The notes: generated from the letters alone by a model not told the origin. Positions 54,567-63,956 are shown, numbered from the stretch's first letter. The stretch is 64,000 nucleotides of DNA from JADKCL01 sp046329055 (GCA_046329055.1 JAXLVK010000001.1:1-64000), one strand, 5' to 3'. Program-made: numbers and translations.

Positions 54567-55430
54567 ATGCCAACTGAAAAGCTAAGGGTCGCAGTCCAAA
54601 AGAGCGGCCGATTGAGTGAAAAAAGCCTCCTCCTGCTTGAGGAATGCGGCATTTCATTGCCCAACGGCAGCCAAAAGCTCCTTGCCGCAGCCAGCAATTT
54701 CCCCTTGGAAGTGCTCTTCCTCCGCGACGACGACATTCCGCAGTACGTCTCGGACGGGGTGGCTGACGCAGGTATTCTCGGGGAAAATGTCGTCCTCGAA
54801 AAGCAAAAGGAAGTGGAAACGGTCGATCCGCTCGGCTTCGCGCAATGCCGACTGAGCCTCGCAACACGCCGTGAAGAGGCCTACTCCGGTCCCCAATGGT
54901 TCAACGGTCGCAAGATCGCCACGAGCTATCCGGTCATCCTGACCCGCTACCTCCAAGAGCAGGGCATCAAGGCCGAAATCGAAGAAATCAGCGGCAGCGT
55001 CGAGATCGCTCCCGGCATCGGATTGGCGGACGCCATCTTTGACATCGTGAGTTCCGGCAGCACCCTGATGGGAAATGGCCTCGTCGAGGTCGAAACCGTC
55101 ATGCGCAGCCAAGCAGTCCTCGTTGCCCACCCGGGCATGTCCGCCGCAAAAAGGCTGCTCCTCGAAAAACTCCTCTTCCGCATCCGGGCCGTCAAAAACG
55201 CCCGGAAGAACAAGTACATCCTCCTCAACACACCCAACTCAGCCCTCGACCGCATCTGCCAAATCCTCCCCGGCATCAAAAGCCCTACCATCCTCCCCCT
55301 CGCCATGGACGGATGGAGCAGCCTCCACAGCGTCGTCCACGAAGACGAATTCTGGGCCATCATCGACCAACTCAAAGAAGCAGGAGCCCAAGGCATCGTC
55401 GTCTGCCCCATCGAAAAGATGATCCTCTGA
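54567..55430 (+). CDS. hisG: ATP phosphoribosyltransferase (long form)
   Basis: 287 residues from ATG 54567; an in-frame codon at 54492 would overlap the attenuator. It catalyses the first step of histidine synthesis (ATP + PRPP). Visible features are KLRVAVQKSGRLSEKSL, YVSDGVADAGILGENV and the PRPP loop GIGLADAIFDIVSSGSTL. A C-terminal PII-like regulatory domain (~215-287, PGIKSPTILPLAMDGW) identifies the HisZ-independent long form, normally feedback-inhibited by histidine. First structural gene of the operon. Confidence 0.96.
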   Translation: MPTEKLRVAVQKSGRLSEKSLLLLEECGISLPNGSQKLLAAASNFPLEVLFLRDDDIPQYVSDGVADAGILGENVVLEKQKEVETVDPLGFAQCRLSLATRREEAYSGPQWFNGRKIATSYPVILTRYLQEQGIKAEIEEISGSVEIAPGIGLADAIFDIVSSGSTLMGNGLVEVETVMRSQAVLVAHPGMSAAKRLLLEKLLFRIRAVKNARKNKYILLNTPNSALDRICQILPGIKSPTILPLAMDGWSSLHSVVHEDEFWAIIDQLKEAGAQGIVVCPIEKMIL

Positions 55431-55440
55431 CCCAAAGGCA

Positions 55441-55472
55441 TTATTCATTATTAATTCATAATTATTAATTGA
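55441..55472. repeat. AT-only spacer between hisG and hisD
   Basis: A run built of ATTATTCATTATTAATT-type units inserted in an otherwise GC-rich operon; a sister run lies at 45911-45941 before the 45944 gene. Confidence 0.6.
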
Positions 55473-56768
55473 ATGATAAGGACTTACACCAATCCCCTCC
55501 CCGCCGAATGGCCCAGCCTCCTGGAGCGTCCCGCCGAGCCGCCGACGACCATCGAGCCACTCGTCCGCGACATCCTAGAGCAAGTGCGCAAGGGTGGTGA
55601 CGCCGCGCTCCGCGCCTTGAGCCTCAAGTTTGATGGGGCTGCACCCGACAGCTTCCAAGTCTCTGACGCTGAGATCATGGAAGGCAACGCCATCGACGAA
55701 GACCTGAAGGAAGCCATTGCCATCGCCGCCGAGAACATTGCAGCATTCCATGCCGCACAGGCGGAACCACCTCGGAAGATCGAAACCAAGCCGGGGGTGG
55801 TCTGCTGGCGCAAATCCTTGCCCATCGAACGGGTCGGGCTCTACATCCCAGGTGGCACAGCACCATTGTTTTCCACGCTCCTCATGCTCGCCATCCCCGC
55901 AAAAATCGCTGGCTGCACGGAGATCGTCTGCTGCACTCCGCCCCGCAAAGACGGCTCCATCGATCCCACCATCCGCTTCGTCGCGGCCATGATCGGCAAC
56001 ATGAAGCTTTTCAAAATCGGTGGGGCACAGGCGGTAGCGGCGATGGCCTACGGAACCGAAAGCGTCCCGAAAGTGGACAAGATCTTCGGCCCCGGCAACC
56101 AATACGTGACCCTAGCGAAGCAGCTCGTGCAGATGCAAGGCGTTGCCATCGACATGCCCGCAGGGCCGAGTGAAGTCCTCGTAATCGCTGACCACCGTGC
56201 CAATCCCGACTTCGTGGCCGCGGACCTCCTGAGCCAAGCCGAGCATGGCGCGGACAGCCAAGTCATCCTCGTCTCCGATTCCCAAGACTTGGTCAATGCC
56301 GTACAGCAAGCCCTCGATTGGCAATTGGAGAAGCTGCCCCGCAAGCAATTGGCGGCGATCGCGCTCGGGCACAGCAAGGCCATTGTGGTGCAGGACCTCC
56401 ATACGGCCATGGCCTTCAGCAATGCTTACGCGCCGGAGCACCTCATCATCGCCACGGAAAATGCCGCCTCCCTCGCTGAAAAGGTGGAAAATGCAGGCTC
56501 CGTTTTCATCGGCGATTATAGCTGCGAAAGTGCCGGGGACTATGCCAGCGGCACCAACCACACCCTCCCCACCAATGGATTCGCACGCAGCTACAGCGGC
56601 GTCTCGCTCGACAGCTTCCTGAAAAAGATCACCTTCCAAGAACTCAGCCCCAAGGGCATTCAGGCCATCGGCCCGGCGATCGAGCGCATGGCCGCCGCCG
56701 AACAACTCGAAGCCCATAGGCTCGCTGTCACCTTTAGATTGGAGGCCTTGCGCAATGGAAATGATTGA
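55473..56768 (+). CDS. hisD: Histidinol dehydrogenase
   Basis: 431 residues, the standard HisD length. Signatures are VGLYIPGGTAPLFSTLLMLA, IFGPGNQYVTLAKQLVQ, DMPAGPSEVLVIAD, DLLSQAEHGADSQV (zinc/active-site region), NAYAPEHLII and GTNHTLPTNGFARSYSGVS. It oxidises L-histidinol to L-histidine with two NAD+. Its 3' end overlaps hisC by 14 nt. Confidence 0.97.
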   Translation: MIRTYTNPLPAEWPSLLERPAEPPTTIEPLVRDILEQVRKGGDAALRALSLKFDGAAPDSFQVSDAEIMEGNAIDEDLKEAIAIAAENIAAFHAAQAEPPRKIETKPGVVCWRKSLPIERVGLYIPGGTAPLFSTLLMLAIPAKIAGCTEIVCCTPPRKDGSIDPTIRFVAAMIGNMKLFKIGGAQAVAAMAYGTESVPKVDKIFGPGNQYVTLAKQLVQMQGVAIDMPAGPSEVLVIADHRANPDFVAADLLSQAEHGADSQVILVSDSQDLVNAVQQALDWQLEKLPRKQLAAIALGHSKAIVVQDLHTAMAFSNAYAPEHLIIATENAASLAEKVENAGSVFIGDYSCESAGDYASGTNHTLPTNGFARSYSGVSLDSFLKKITFQELSPKGIQAIGPAIERMAAAEQLEAHRLAVTFRLEALRNGND

Positions 56769-57816
56769 AAACCTCATCCGCCCCTGCCTGCGCCAACTCA
56801 AGCCCTACAGCAGCGCACGCGGCGAACATGCCGGGCAACACGGGATCCTGCTGGACGCCAATGAGAATCCCTTCGACACGCTAAAGGCAGCACCCTTCGA
56901 AAACGGCCTGAACCGCTATCCCGATCCTCTGCAAAAGGCCGTCAAGGACCGCTTGGCAACCATCAAGCGCGTTCCAGCGAGCCGCCTCTTCCTCGGCAAT
57001 GGCAGTGACGAGGCCATCGACTTGCTCTACCGGGGATTTTGCGACCCGCGCATCGACAAGGCCCTCATCTGCCCGCCAACCTACGGCATGTACGAAGTCA
57101 GCGCCGGGATCAACGACGTGGAACTCGTCCGTGTCCCGCTCGATGCGAATTTCGACATCGACCTTCCCGCTGTTCTTGACGCCTTGGAGCAGCACCGCCC
57201 CAAGCTCACCTTCATCTGCTCCCCCAACAACCCCACCGCCAACCTCGTGGATGCCAGCGTGATCGCCGCGATCGCGGGCAAGGGAATCGGCTTGGTGGTG
57301 GTGGATGAGGCCTACATCGACTTCACGCCGGAGGGCAGTGTGGTTCCGCTCCTCGATCAGTTCCCCAACATCGTGATCCTGCAAACCCTGAGCAAGGCTT
57401 GGGGCCTCGCGGGCATCCGGCTGGGCATCGCCATTGCGCACGAGTCCGTCATCGCCCTCTTCAATAAGATCAAGCCCCCCTACAATGTCAATGCCCTCAG
57501 CCAAGAGGTTGCATTGAAGGCATTGCAGGACCATAGCGGCATGATCGAGCGGGTCCAGACCCTCATTCGGGAGCGCAACCTCCTCGCCGATTGGCTCGCG
57601 GAGCAGAGCTGCGTCCGCAAGGTATGGCCCTCCGACGCCAATTTCCTCCTGGCCGAATTCTCCGACCCGAAGCACTACTACCACGGCCTTGCCGAGCGCG
57701 GCATCCTCATCCGAGACCGCAGCAGCGTCGCCCCTGGTTGCCTCCGGATCAGCATCGGAACCCCGGAGGAAAATCAAGCACTCAGAAACGGAATTTTGGA
57801 ATTGAGCAAGAATTGA
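56755..57816 (+). CDS. hisC: Histidinol-phosphate aminotransferase
   Basis: 353 residues, PLP-dependent class I/II fold. Features are LDANENPFDT, FLGNGSDEAIDLLYRGFCDP, FICSPNNPTANLVD, VVVDEAYIDF, the PLP-lysine region TLSKAWGLAGIRLGIA and GCLRISIGTPEEN. It transaminates imidazole acetol phosphate to histidinol phosphate. The start overlaps hisD; a second ATG two codons on is possible. Confidence 0.96.
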   Translation: MEMIENLIRPCLRQLKPYSSARGEHAGQHGILLDANENPFDTLKAAPFENGLNRYPDPLQKAVKDRLATIKRVPASRLFLGNGSDEAIDLLYRGFCDPRIDKALICPPTYGMYEVSAGINDVELVRVPLDANFDIDLPAVLDALEQHRPKLTFICSPNNPTANLVDASVIAAIAGKGIGLVVVDEAYIDFTPEGSVVPLLDQFPNIVILQTLSKAWGLAGIRLGIAIAHESVIALFNKIKPPYNVNALSQEVALKALQDHSGMIERVQTLIRERNLLADWLAEQSCVRKVWPSDANFLLAEFSDPKHYYHGLAERGILIRDRSSVAPGCLRISIGTPEENQALRNGILELSKN

Positions 57817-57841
57817 ACGGACCCTTCGAGAACCTTAGGCC

Positions 57842-57892
57842 CTCCCTATCAACTATCCCCTATCAACTATCCCCTATCCCCTATCAACTAAA
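57842..57892. repeat. CTATCAACTATCCC-type repeats before hisB
   Basis: About five short copies of the pattern also found at 26536-26630; they form the whole hisC-hisB spacer. Confidence 0.75.
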
Positions 57893-58981
57893 ATGAAAAG
57901 GATACTATTCATCGACCGAGACGGCACCATCATCAAGGAACCCGCTGACGAGCAGATTGACAGCTTCGAAAAACTGGAATTCCTGCCCGGTGCCATCAGC
58001 AACCTCGGACGCATCGCGCGTGAGTTGGATTACCTGCTGGTGATGGTGACGAACCAAGATGGTTTGGGGACAGCCTCTTTTCCGGAGGACACTTTCTGGC
58101 CGGCGCACAACCTCATGATGGGCATTCTGGAGGGTGAGGGCATCCGATGGCACGAAGTCTGCATCGACCGGAGCTTCCCGCACCAGGGACTCGATACCCG
58201 CAAGCCGGGCACAGGTATGCTACGCCATTACATGGGCGGACACTACGACCTCGCCAACAGCTACGTCCTCGGCGACCGACTCACGGACATTCAATTGGCG
58301 AAAAACCTTGGCGCTCAAGCGATTTACATCAAGGACGAGCAGCATCCGGAGGCGGCATTGACCACGCTGGACTGGGGGGAAATCTATCGTTTTCTCAAGG
58401 CTCAGCCGCGCGTGGGGAAGGTGGTTCGAAACACCTCCGAGACCAAGATCGAGGTCGAGGTGAACCTCGATGGTAGCGGCAAATCCTCGATTTCGACGGG
58501 GCTGGGTTTCTTTGACCACATGTTGGAGCAGCTTTCGAGGCATGGTGGCATCGATCTGAGGGTCAAGGTATCTGGCGACCTTCATATCGACGAGCACCAT
58601 ACCATCGAGGACACGGCATTGGCACTGGGGTGTGCGTTCGATCAGGCATTGGGGAGCAAACGCGGGATCATGCGCTACGGCTTCCTCCTGCCCATGGACG
58701 ACTGCCTCGCGCAGGTGGCGATTGACTTTGGCGGTCGGCCATGGTTGGTTTGGGAAGCGGAATTCAAGCGGGAGAAAGTCGGGGAAATGCCGACGGAGAT
58801 GTTCCAACATTTCTTCAAATCATTTTCGGACACGGCCCGTTGCAATCTGAACATCAAGGCAGAAGGCAGCAATGAGCACCACAAGATCGAAAGCATTTAC
58901 AAGGCTTGGGCAAAAGCCATCGCCATGGCCGTCTCCCGCACCGATTCGTCGCAAATCCCAAGTACGAAAGGAATCCTATGA
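57893..58981 (+). CDS. hisB: Bifunctional histidinol-phosphatase / imidazoleglycerol-phosphate dehydratase
   Basis: 362 residues. The N-terminal HAD phosphatase (~1-165) has the nucleophile motif ILFIDRDGTIIKEP, VTNQDGLGT and DRLTDIQLAKNLG. The C-terminal IGPD (~170-362) has the metal-binding GLGFFDHMLEQLSRHGG, DEHHTIEDTALALG and EGSNEHHKIESIYKAWAKA. The fused form is typical of enterobacteria and Bacteroidota. It supplies steps 6 and 8 of the pathway. The stop overlaps the hisH start (ATGA). Confidence 0.97.
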   Translation: MKRILFIDRDGTIIKEPADEQIDSFEKLEFLPGAISNLGRIARELDYLLVMVTNQDGLGTASFPEDTFWPAHNLMMGILEGEGIRWHEVCIDRSFPHQGLDTRKPGTGMLRHYMGGHYDLANSYVLGDRLTDIQLAKNLGAQAIYIKDEQHPEAALTTLDWGEIYRFLKAQPRVGKVVRNTSETKIEVEVNLDGSGKSSISTGLGFFDHMLEQLSRHGGIDLRVKVSGDLHIDEHHTIEDTALALGCAFDQALGSKRGIMRYGFLLPMDDCLAQVAIDFGGRPWLVWEAEFKREKVGEMPTEMFQHFFKSFSDTARCNLNIKAEGSNEHHKIESIYKAWAKAIAMAVSRTDSSQIPSTKGIL

Positions 58982-59556
58982 TCGCCATCGTGAAATACAA
59001 TGCGGGCAACCTCCGCTCGGTGGAAAATGCACTGAAACGGCTGGGTGCGACTTACGAGATCACCGATTCGGCGGACCGCCTTCATGCTGCCGACCACGTG
59101 ATCTTCCCAGGTGTGGGCGAAGCAAGCTCTGCGATGAGCTACCTGCGAAGCCGTGGGCTGGATCAGGTCATTCGCGACTTGCGCCGGCCGTTTTTGGGGA
59201 TTTGCCTCGGTCTTCAATTGATGTGCGCGCATTCTGAAGAAGGAAACACCGAATGCCTTGGGATTTTCGAAGAGCAGGTCAAGCGTTTCCCCGATACCGG
59301 GAAAGTGCCTCACATGGGATGGAACAATTTCAAGAAAGTAAAAGGTCCGCTTTTTAATGGCATTTTACTAGAGGACGACGTTTACTATGTCCACAGCTAT
59401 TACGCTGAGGTCGGTGATGAGACTTCCGCGATCTGCGAATACCTCGTCCCGTTCAGCGCAGCCATCCAAAAGAACAACTTTTATGGTGTGCAATTCCATC
59501 CTGAAAAGTCCGCCGAGGTGGGCGAAAAACTCATTGAAAACTTCCTGAAACTATGA
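58978..59556 (+). CDS. hisH: Imidazole glycerol phosphate synthase, glutaminase subunit
   Basis: 192 residues from ATG 58978 (4-nt ATGA overlap with hisB). It is a class I glutamine amidotransferase: nucleophile Cys in FLGICLGLQLMCAHSEEG and the His-Glu pair in GVQFHPEKSAEVG. It provides ammonia to HisF. Confidence 0.96.
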   Translation: MIAIVKYNAGNLRSVENALKRLGATYEITDSADRLHAADHVIFPGVGEASSAMSYLRSRGLDQVIRDLRRPFLGICLGLQLMCAHSEEGNTECLGIFEEQVKRFPDTGKVPHMGWNNFKKVKGPLFNGILLEDDVYYVHSYYAEVGDETSAICEYLVPFSAAIQKNNFYGVQFHPEKSAEVGEKLIENFLKL

Positions 59557-60269
59557 GGATCATCCCCGCGATCGATGTGATCGATGGACGTTGCGTACGG
59601 CTGTCCCAAGGCGATTACCAACAGCGCACGGTCTATGACAGTTCTCCTCTGGAAGTGGCGAAATCGCTCGAAGATGCTGGCATTCAACACCTTCACCTTG
59701 TGGACTTGGACGGAGCGAAAGCCAGAAAAATCGTCAACCTGCAGGTTCTCGAAGCCATTGCGACGCAGACGAAACTCAAGGTGGACTTCGGTGGAGGCAT
59801 CTCAAGTGCCGAACAAATCCGCCTAGCGCTCGACGCAGGAGCCGTACAAGTCACCTGCGGCAGCATCGCCGCACAGCAGCCCGATGCATTCCTTGAGTGG
59901 CTCAAGACCTTCGGCTCCGACAAACTCATCCTAGGTGCTGACGCGAAAAATCGGATGATCGCGGTAGCGGGATGGCAAGAATCAACTCTATCCGACGTCG
60001 TTACTTTTATCCAAAATCACCAAAGTAACGGAGTTGGATTTTGCATTTGCACGGACATCGCCAAAGACGGGATGCTCCAAGGCCCCTCGTTTGACCTTTA
60101 CCGAGAGATCCTCGCTGCCTGTCCCGGCATGAACCTGATCGCGAGCGGCGGCGTCACGACGCTCGAAGACCTCGACCGCCTCGCCGAAATGGGCCTCGAA
60201 GGCGCGATTGTGGGCAAAGCCCTCCACGAAGGCCGCATCACCCTCCAACAACTCGCAGCCCGATGCTGA
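59553..60269 (+). CDS. hisA: ProFAR isomerase
   Basis: 238 residues, (beta/alpha)8 barrel. Features are IIPAIDVIDGRCVRLSQGDY (catalytic Asp near residue 8), HLVDLDGAKA, KVDFGGGISS, LILGADAKN (second Asp), CTDIAKDGMLQGPSFDLY and NLIASGGVTTLEDL. It overlaps hisH by 4 nt and hisF by 7 nt. Confidence 0.96.
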   Translation: MRIIPAIDVIDGRCVRLSQGDYQQRTVYDSSPLEVAKSLEDAGIQHLHLVDLDGAKARKIVNLQVLEAIATQTKLKVDFGGGISSAEQIRLALDAGAVQVTCGSIAAQQPDAFLEWLKTFGSDKLILGADAKNRMIAVAGWQESTLSDVVTFIQNHQSNGVGFCICTDIAKDGMLQGPSFDLYREILAACPGMNLIASGGVTTLEDLDRLAEMGLEGAIVGKALHEGRITLQQLAARC

Positions 60270-61015
60270 AGAAACGCATCATCCCCTGCCTCGACATCCG
60301 CGATGGCCGAACCGTGAAGGGCGTGAACTTCGTGGACATCCGCGACGCGGGCGACCCCGTGGAACTCGCACGCAGCTACCAAAAGCAGGGCGCGGACGAA
60401 CTCGTCTTCCTGGACATCACCGCCACGGTCGAGAACCGGGGCACACTCATCCGCCTCGTGGAGCACGTAGCAGCTGAGATCAGCATCCCCTTCACCGTCG
60501 GCGGCGGCCTCCGGAGCATCGCCGACGTGGATGCCCTGCTCGCAGCAGGTGCCGACAAAGTCAGCATCAACAGCAGCGCAGTCGCCCGGCCGGAACTCAT
60601 CACCGAACTCGCAACTCAGTTCGGCAGCCAATGTGTGGTCCTCGCCATCGACACCAATCTGATCGACGGCCAATGGCAGGTCTTCACCCACGGCGGGCGC
60701 AAGCCCACGGGCATGGACACCCATGCATGGGCACGGGAAGCGCAGGAGCGCGGCGCAGGCGAAATCCTCCTCACCAGCATGGCCCACGACGGCACCAAGG
60801 CTGGGTTTGCCATCGAACTCACGCGCAGCGTTTCAGCAGCCGTCGGCATCCCCGTGATCGCAAGCGGCGGCGCAGGCAACATGGAGCATTTCCGTGACGT
60901 GTTCCGTGATGCGAACGCTGACGCTGCCCTGGCAGCCAGCATCTTCCATTTCGGCGAAGTGCCGATACCCGACCTCAAATCCTATCTCCGCTCACAAGAC
61001 ATCCCCATCCGATGA
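60263..61015 (+). CDS. hisF: Imidazole glycerol phosphate synthase, cyclase subunit
   Basis: 250 residues, (beta/alpha)8 barrel: RIIPCLDIRDGRTVKGVNFV (catalytic Asp), FLDITATVENRG, PFTVGGGLRSI, ADKVSINSSAV, VVLAIDTNLIDG (second Asp), GAGEILLTSMAHDGTKAGF and VIASGGAGNMEHF. It makes IGP and AICAR using ammonia from HisH. Confidence 0.97.
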   Translation: MLKKRIIPCLDIRDGRTVKGVNFVDIRDAGDPVELARSYQKQGADELVFLDITATVENRGTLIRLVEHVAAEISIPFTVGGGLRSIADVDALLAAGADKVSINSSAVARPELITELATQFGSQCVVLAIDTNLIDGQWQVFTHGGRKPTGMDTHAWAREAQERGAGEILLTSMAHDGTKAGFAIELTRSVSAAVGIPVIASGGAGNMEHFRDVFRDANADAALAASIFHFGEVPIPDLKSYLRSQDIPIR

Positions 61016-61602
61016 AAATCGACTTTGACAAGGGCGACGGCCTCGTGCCTGCCATCGTGCAGCATGCCCATACCCGCGAGGTGCTCATGCTCGGGTACAT
61101 GAACCCGGAAGCCCTGAACCATACCCATGAGACCGGGCACGTCACCTTTTGGAGCCGCAGCAAGGGCCGCCTTTGGACCAAGGGCGAATCCAGCGGGCAT
61201 TTCCTGAAACTCGTCTCTGCCCGCATCGATTGCGACGGCGACACGCTCCTCATCATGGCCCTCCCCCAAGGCCCCACCTGCCACAACGGGACGAGCTCCT
61301 GCTGGGGCGAGGGGGATGCGACGGGCTTCCTCCACCAATTGGAGGCTGTGATCCATGATCGCCGGGACAATCCCCAGGAGAAGTCCTACACCGCCTCCCT
61401 CCTCGCCCGGGGCATCAACAAGGTGGCGCAGAAAGTCGGTGAGGAAGCGGTGGAACTCGTGATTGAGGCCAAGGACAACAACCGGGACCTGTTCCTGGGC
61501 GAAGCCGCCGATCTCATGTACCACTTCCTGGTCCTGCTTGCCGCCAAGGGCGTGGATTTGCAGGAGGTCGAAGCAGTCCTGCAAAGCCGTCACGGAGGCT
61601 GA
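61012..61602 (+). CDS. hisIE: Phosphoribosyl-AMP cyclohydrolase / phosphoribosyl-ATP pyrophosphatase
   Basis: 196 residues. The N-terminal HisI domain has VLMLGYMNPEALNHTHETGH, SRSKGRLWTKGESSGHFL and the zinc site CDGDTLLIMALPQGPTCHN. The C-terminal HisE helical domain (~115-196) has LARGINKVAQKVGEEAVELV and GEAADLMYHFLVLLA. It catalyses steps 2 and 3. Last gene of the operon; ATGA overlap with hisF. Confidence 0.96.
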   Translation: MKIDFDKGDGLVPAIVQHAHTREVLMLGYMNPEALNHTHETGHVTFWSRSKGRLWTKGESSGHFLKLVSARIDCDGDTLLIMALPQGPTCHNGTSSCWGEGDATGFLHQLEAVIHDRRDNPQEKSYTASLLARGINKVAQKVGEEAVELVIEAKDNNRDLFLGEAADLMYHFLVLLAAKGVDLQEVEAVLQSRHGG

Positions 61603-61603
61603 A

Positions 61604-61634
61604 AAAAGTCAGCGCACCGAAGGTCGGTGCGCTG
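61604..61634. terminator. Hairpin after hisIE
   Basis: CAGCGCACCGA (61610-61620), AGG loop, TCGGTGCGCTG (61624-61634). A run of A before it would give a T-tract on the minus strand; no T-tract follows on the plus strand. It may end minus-strand transcripts as well as, or instead of, the his operon. A similar hairpin (ATCGCACCGG / CCGGTGCGAT) lies near 61987-62011. Confidence 0.55.
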
Positions 61635-61639
61635 ATGCG

Positions 61640-62180
61640 TTGGAATAGTTGGTTGAGACTGCGAGGGATCTCTTTTTTTGAGCAGAATGGTGGATGTCCC
61701 CGTCCTGCATTGTGATAACGATACAATGTTCGGGAGGAATTGAGGGGGGAGGAAACCAAGTTTTGGCCTCAAAAACACAATCCGCCACCCATCAAAATCG
61801 CCGATTCCAGCGATTGAAGGCCGAAATGGCAGGTTCAGAAATACACAACCAAACACACCCGTCGTTTTGATTTGTCCTTCGATTTTTTGGCTGAATGGGC
61901 TTCATTTGCACTGGGTCGCGCCACCGAGTCGGCATTCATGAAAAACACAATCCGAGGACCTGGAATGGAGGCGTGTTGAATGAAAAATCGCACCGGGTGG
62001 CCCCGGTGCGATTGAGTTGGTAGAGTTGGTTCAAAAAAGGTGTTGGGATCTAAACGGAAAACAAATAGTGGGTATCTAACAAGTCAATCAAAAACAGGTG
62101 TCAACGTTTTCTGGCTGTAGAGGAGGAACCCGAGGTAGGTCGGAACCGAATCCGGGAAAATTGAACTAGATATCAGAAAA
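61640..62180 (-). pseudogene. Decayed copies of small-protein N-terminal segments
   Basis: No intact gene is seen here. Minus-strand readings give WRIVFLRPKLGF (near 61770-61800) and GPRIVFF (near 61945). These match ARIVYFWRELGF in front of the 62273 gene and WIVYFEIELGF near 63120, so this looks like degenerate tandem copies of the same gene region. Confidence 0.4.
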
Positions 62181-62272
62181 GGAATTTGGTTTAGTTGGGG
62201 TGCCGATGGCTTCCCAGATTCCTCCCCTTGATACAGCCGTCACAATGTATTTCAATCTCAAGGTTGGTACTA

Positions 62273-62632
62273 TCATTTATCATCACCGATGTCCACTGTC
62301 CCGACGATCACGATGCCCCCGTCATGGGATGCGGTCGTGCGCCAATTGGACCAGACAAACTGATCGGGCCTCGTGGTGCTCCATTCTGAATCAGGCTCCA
62401 GAGTGAAAACGGTTTCCCCCGTGGTACCCAAGAACTTCAAGGGTAGGCGCGGCAGCGGCCCAAAGTCTTCCATGAAGTAAAGGAAGTTCACCGTCTCACC
62501 AGTTCCAGCGTCAAATGGCATGGGACCAAAGTTGTTGGAGACTGGGGGAGTCGGGCCTCCAGGCGCCCAGGTCACTGTTCCAGCGTTCCCACCGAAAGTG
62601 ATCTCTGTATCATTGTCTTCATCGTGAAACAT
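62273..62632 (-). CDS. Small beta-rich hypothetical protein, paralogue 1
   Basis: 119 residues from ATG 62632; the frame is open to 62815 and includes ARIVYFWRELGF, so a longer product is possible. GNAGTVTWAPGGPTP, TVFTLEPDSEWSTTRPDQF and the end GGIVIVGTVDIG align with TVTWSPNGPSSP, VIFTLSTPSSWSTSATNP and GGIQIVGTVDIG of the 63317 gene. Predicted single beta-sandwich without a signal peptide. No family recognised. The region is more AT-rich than the his operon. Confidence 0.6.
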   Translation of the reverse strand: MFHDEDNDTEITFGGNAGTVTWAPGGPTPPVSNNFGPMPFDAGTGETVNFLYFMEDFGPLPRLPLKFLGTTGETVFTLEPDSEWSTTRPDQFVWSNWRTTASHDGGIVIVGTVDIGDDK

Positions 62633-62883
62633 GCGTCTATAATCTTTAAGTGGTTCCGGTGCGTCTTTAACCGTGATCGATGGTACAATGCTCGCCTTTC
62701 CTTCATGGAATCGAAAACCAAGTTCTCTCCAGAAATATACAATCCGAGCAACGGCCTTCTCCGAGCTGAGTCTATCGGTTCCCATGGAAGTCGGGCTATG
62801 AGCCATGAAATCCATGAGGTTCCGGTGGAACGGGGGGAAAAACCTAGGCCGGCGGCACCTATCAGGGAATCATCAATCAATAC

Positions 62884-63290
62884 AATTTGGTTTAGTTGGG
62901 GTGCCAACGAGTCCTAAGGTTCTCCCCCCGGAAGCCAACCGGGTATCCCCATCTATCCGAAGACAGGCGAGGGTTGAACGCCGAACAAGACCGTGGACAG
63001 TGCCTCAGTCGTTTTGGGCGGGGATTGCATTCCATCTTTTCGAAGAACTTGCCATTCCTTGCTGGAAGACAATACAAGGTTACGCGGTTGGGACCGGGTG
63101 GGAAAGCCAAGTTCAATTTCGAAATACACAATCCAAGGGTGAGGGTTCTAGGTGTCGTGGTCGGACTTTGTTGGAGGATATGGCTTCCATCGTATCGAAT
63201 TCGCCCCATTACCACAAAAAAGAGGCTCCCCGAAGCCAGTGTTCGTGAACAGCAATCTGATCGATCACCACCCAGAAATACACAGCCTCG
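62884..63290 (-). pseudogene. Degenerate paralogue remnants between the two small genes
   Basis: Minus-strand WIVYFEIELGFPTRSQP (near 63080-63135) and EAVYFW (near 63280) repeat the segment that precedes the intact paralogues. The 22-bp DNA segment AATTTGGTTTAGTTGGGGTG plus CC occurs at 62183-62204 and again at 62884-62905, consistent with a ~700-bp tandem duplication. No complete frame is visible from 62633 to 63316 apart from the extension noted for the 62273 gene. Confidence 0.4.
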
Positions 63291-63316
63291 GGGAGTCATT
63301 GAGAAACCGGGTTGGC

Positions 63317-63694
63317 TCAGCCGATATCGCCTGCGCTGCCGATATCCACCGTGCCGACGATCTGGATTCCACCATCCTGCGTGACAAAGCCCAAGGAAAC
63401 GCCGTCGCATTCGAACAGGTTCGGGTTGGTTGCGGAGGTGCTCCAGCTTGAAGGAGTGGACAGTGTGAAAATCACGTCTCCTTCGGTTCCATTGAAGGTG
63501 ACCTTGAAGGGCGGCAATGTCTCGTTGTCATTGTCCACGAAAGTGAAATCGACCAAGGTGTTGACCGTTTCAGGAAAATCCAGCATCCCGGTTGGGAATG
63601 TCGCGGGGCTGGACGGGCCGTTGGGTGACCAAGTCACAGTGTGAAGGCCGCCCGAGAATCCGATTTGATAGCTGTCGTCATTAAGTTGGGACAT
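63317..63694 (-). CDS. Small beta-rich hypothetical protein, paralogue 2
   Basis: 125 residues, start MSQLNDDSYQIGFSGGLHTV. Same pattern as the 62273 product (TVTW.P.GP..P, .VIFTL, GGI.IVGTVDIG), with an acidic middle (FTFVDNDNETLPPF). Predicted beta-sandwich; unknown function, no signal peptide. Confidence 0.65.
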   Translation of the reverse strand: MSQLNDDSYQIGFSGGLHTVTWSPNGPSSPATFPTGMLDFPETVNTLVDFTFVDNDNETLPPFKVTFNGTEGDVIFTLSTPSSWSTSATNPNLFECDGVSLGFVTQDGGIQIVGTVDIGSAGDIG

Positions 63695-63755
63695 AGTAAC
63701 AATTCAATTTAGATGAATAATGTGATGAAGTACAGACTTGCAATATAGACCAAGA

Positions 63756-63956
63756 TCATTCTTCAACCCTGCCCCAAATGCGACGGAAAGCCCCATTTCT
63801 AAGCAATTCCTCGATTTTCAGGCGATTGAATGAAGCTGATTCATTGATCTGACTCATGCGGTGGTAGCTGAACAACCAACCATGAGCTTCACTACAATTT
63901 TCGTGAGAATCGAGCCATTTCTGGCAACCAATATCCTTTTGCAAATACACGATCCG
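63756..63956 (-). CDS. Small hypothetical ORF related to the paralogue leader segment
   Basis: About 64 residues (GTG start near 63950; no ATG). RIVYLQKDIGCQKWLDSHEN parallels RIVYFWRELGF of the neighbouring paralogues, then HGWLFSYHRMSQ and a helical end (IEELLRNGAFRRIWGRVEE). It may be a remnant or the end of a gene starting elsewhere. Confidence 0.35.
   Translation of the reverse strand, partial: RIVYLQKDIGCQKWLDSHENCSEAHGWLFSYHRMSQINESASFNRLKIEELLRNGAFRRIWGRVEE

Noticed and set aside
60098..60787. Minus-strand frame opposite hisA/hisF
   Set aside because: Antisense shadow of conserved barrel genes with no recognisable motifs.
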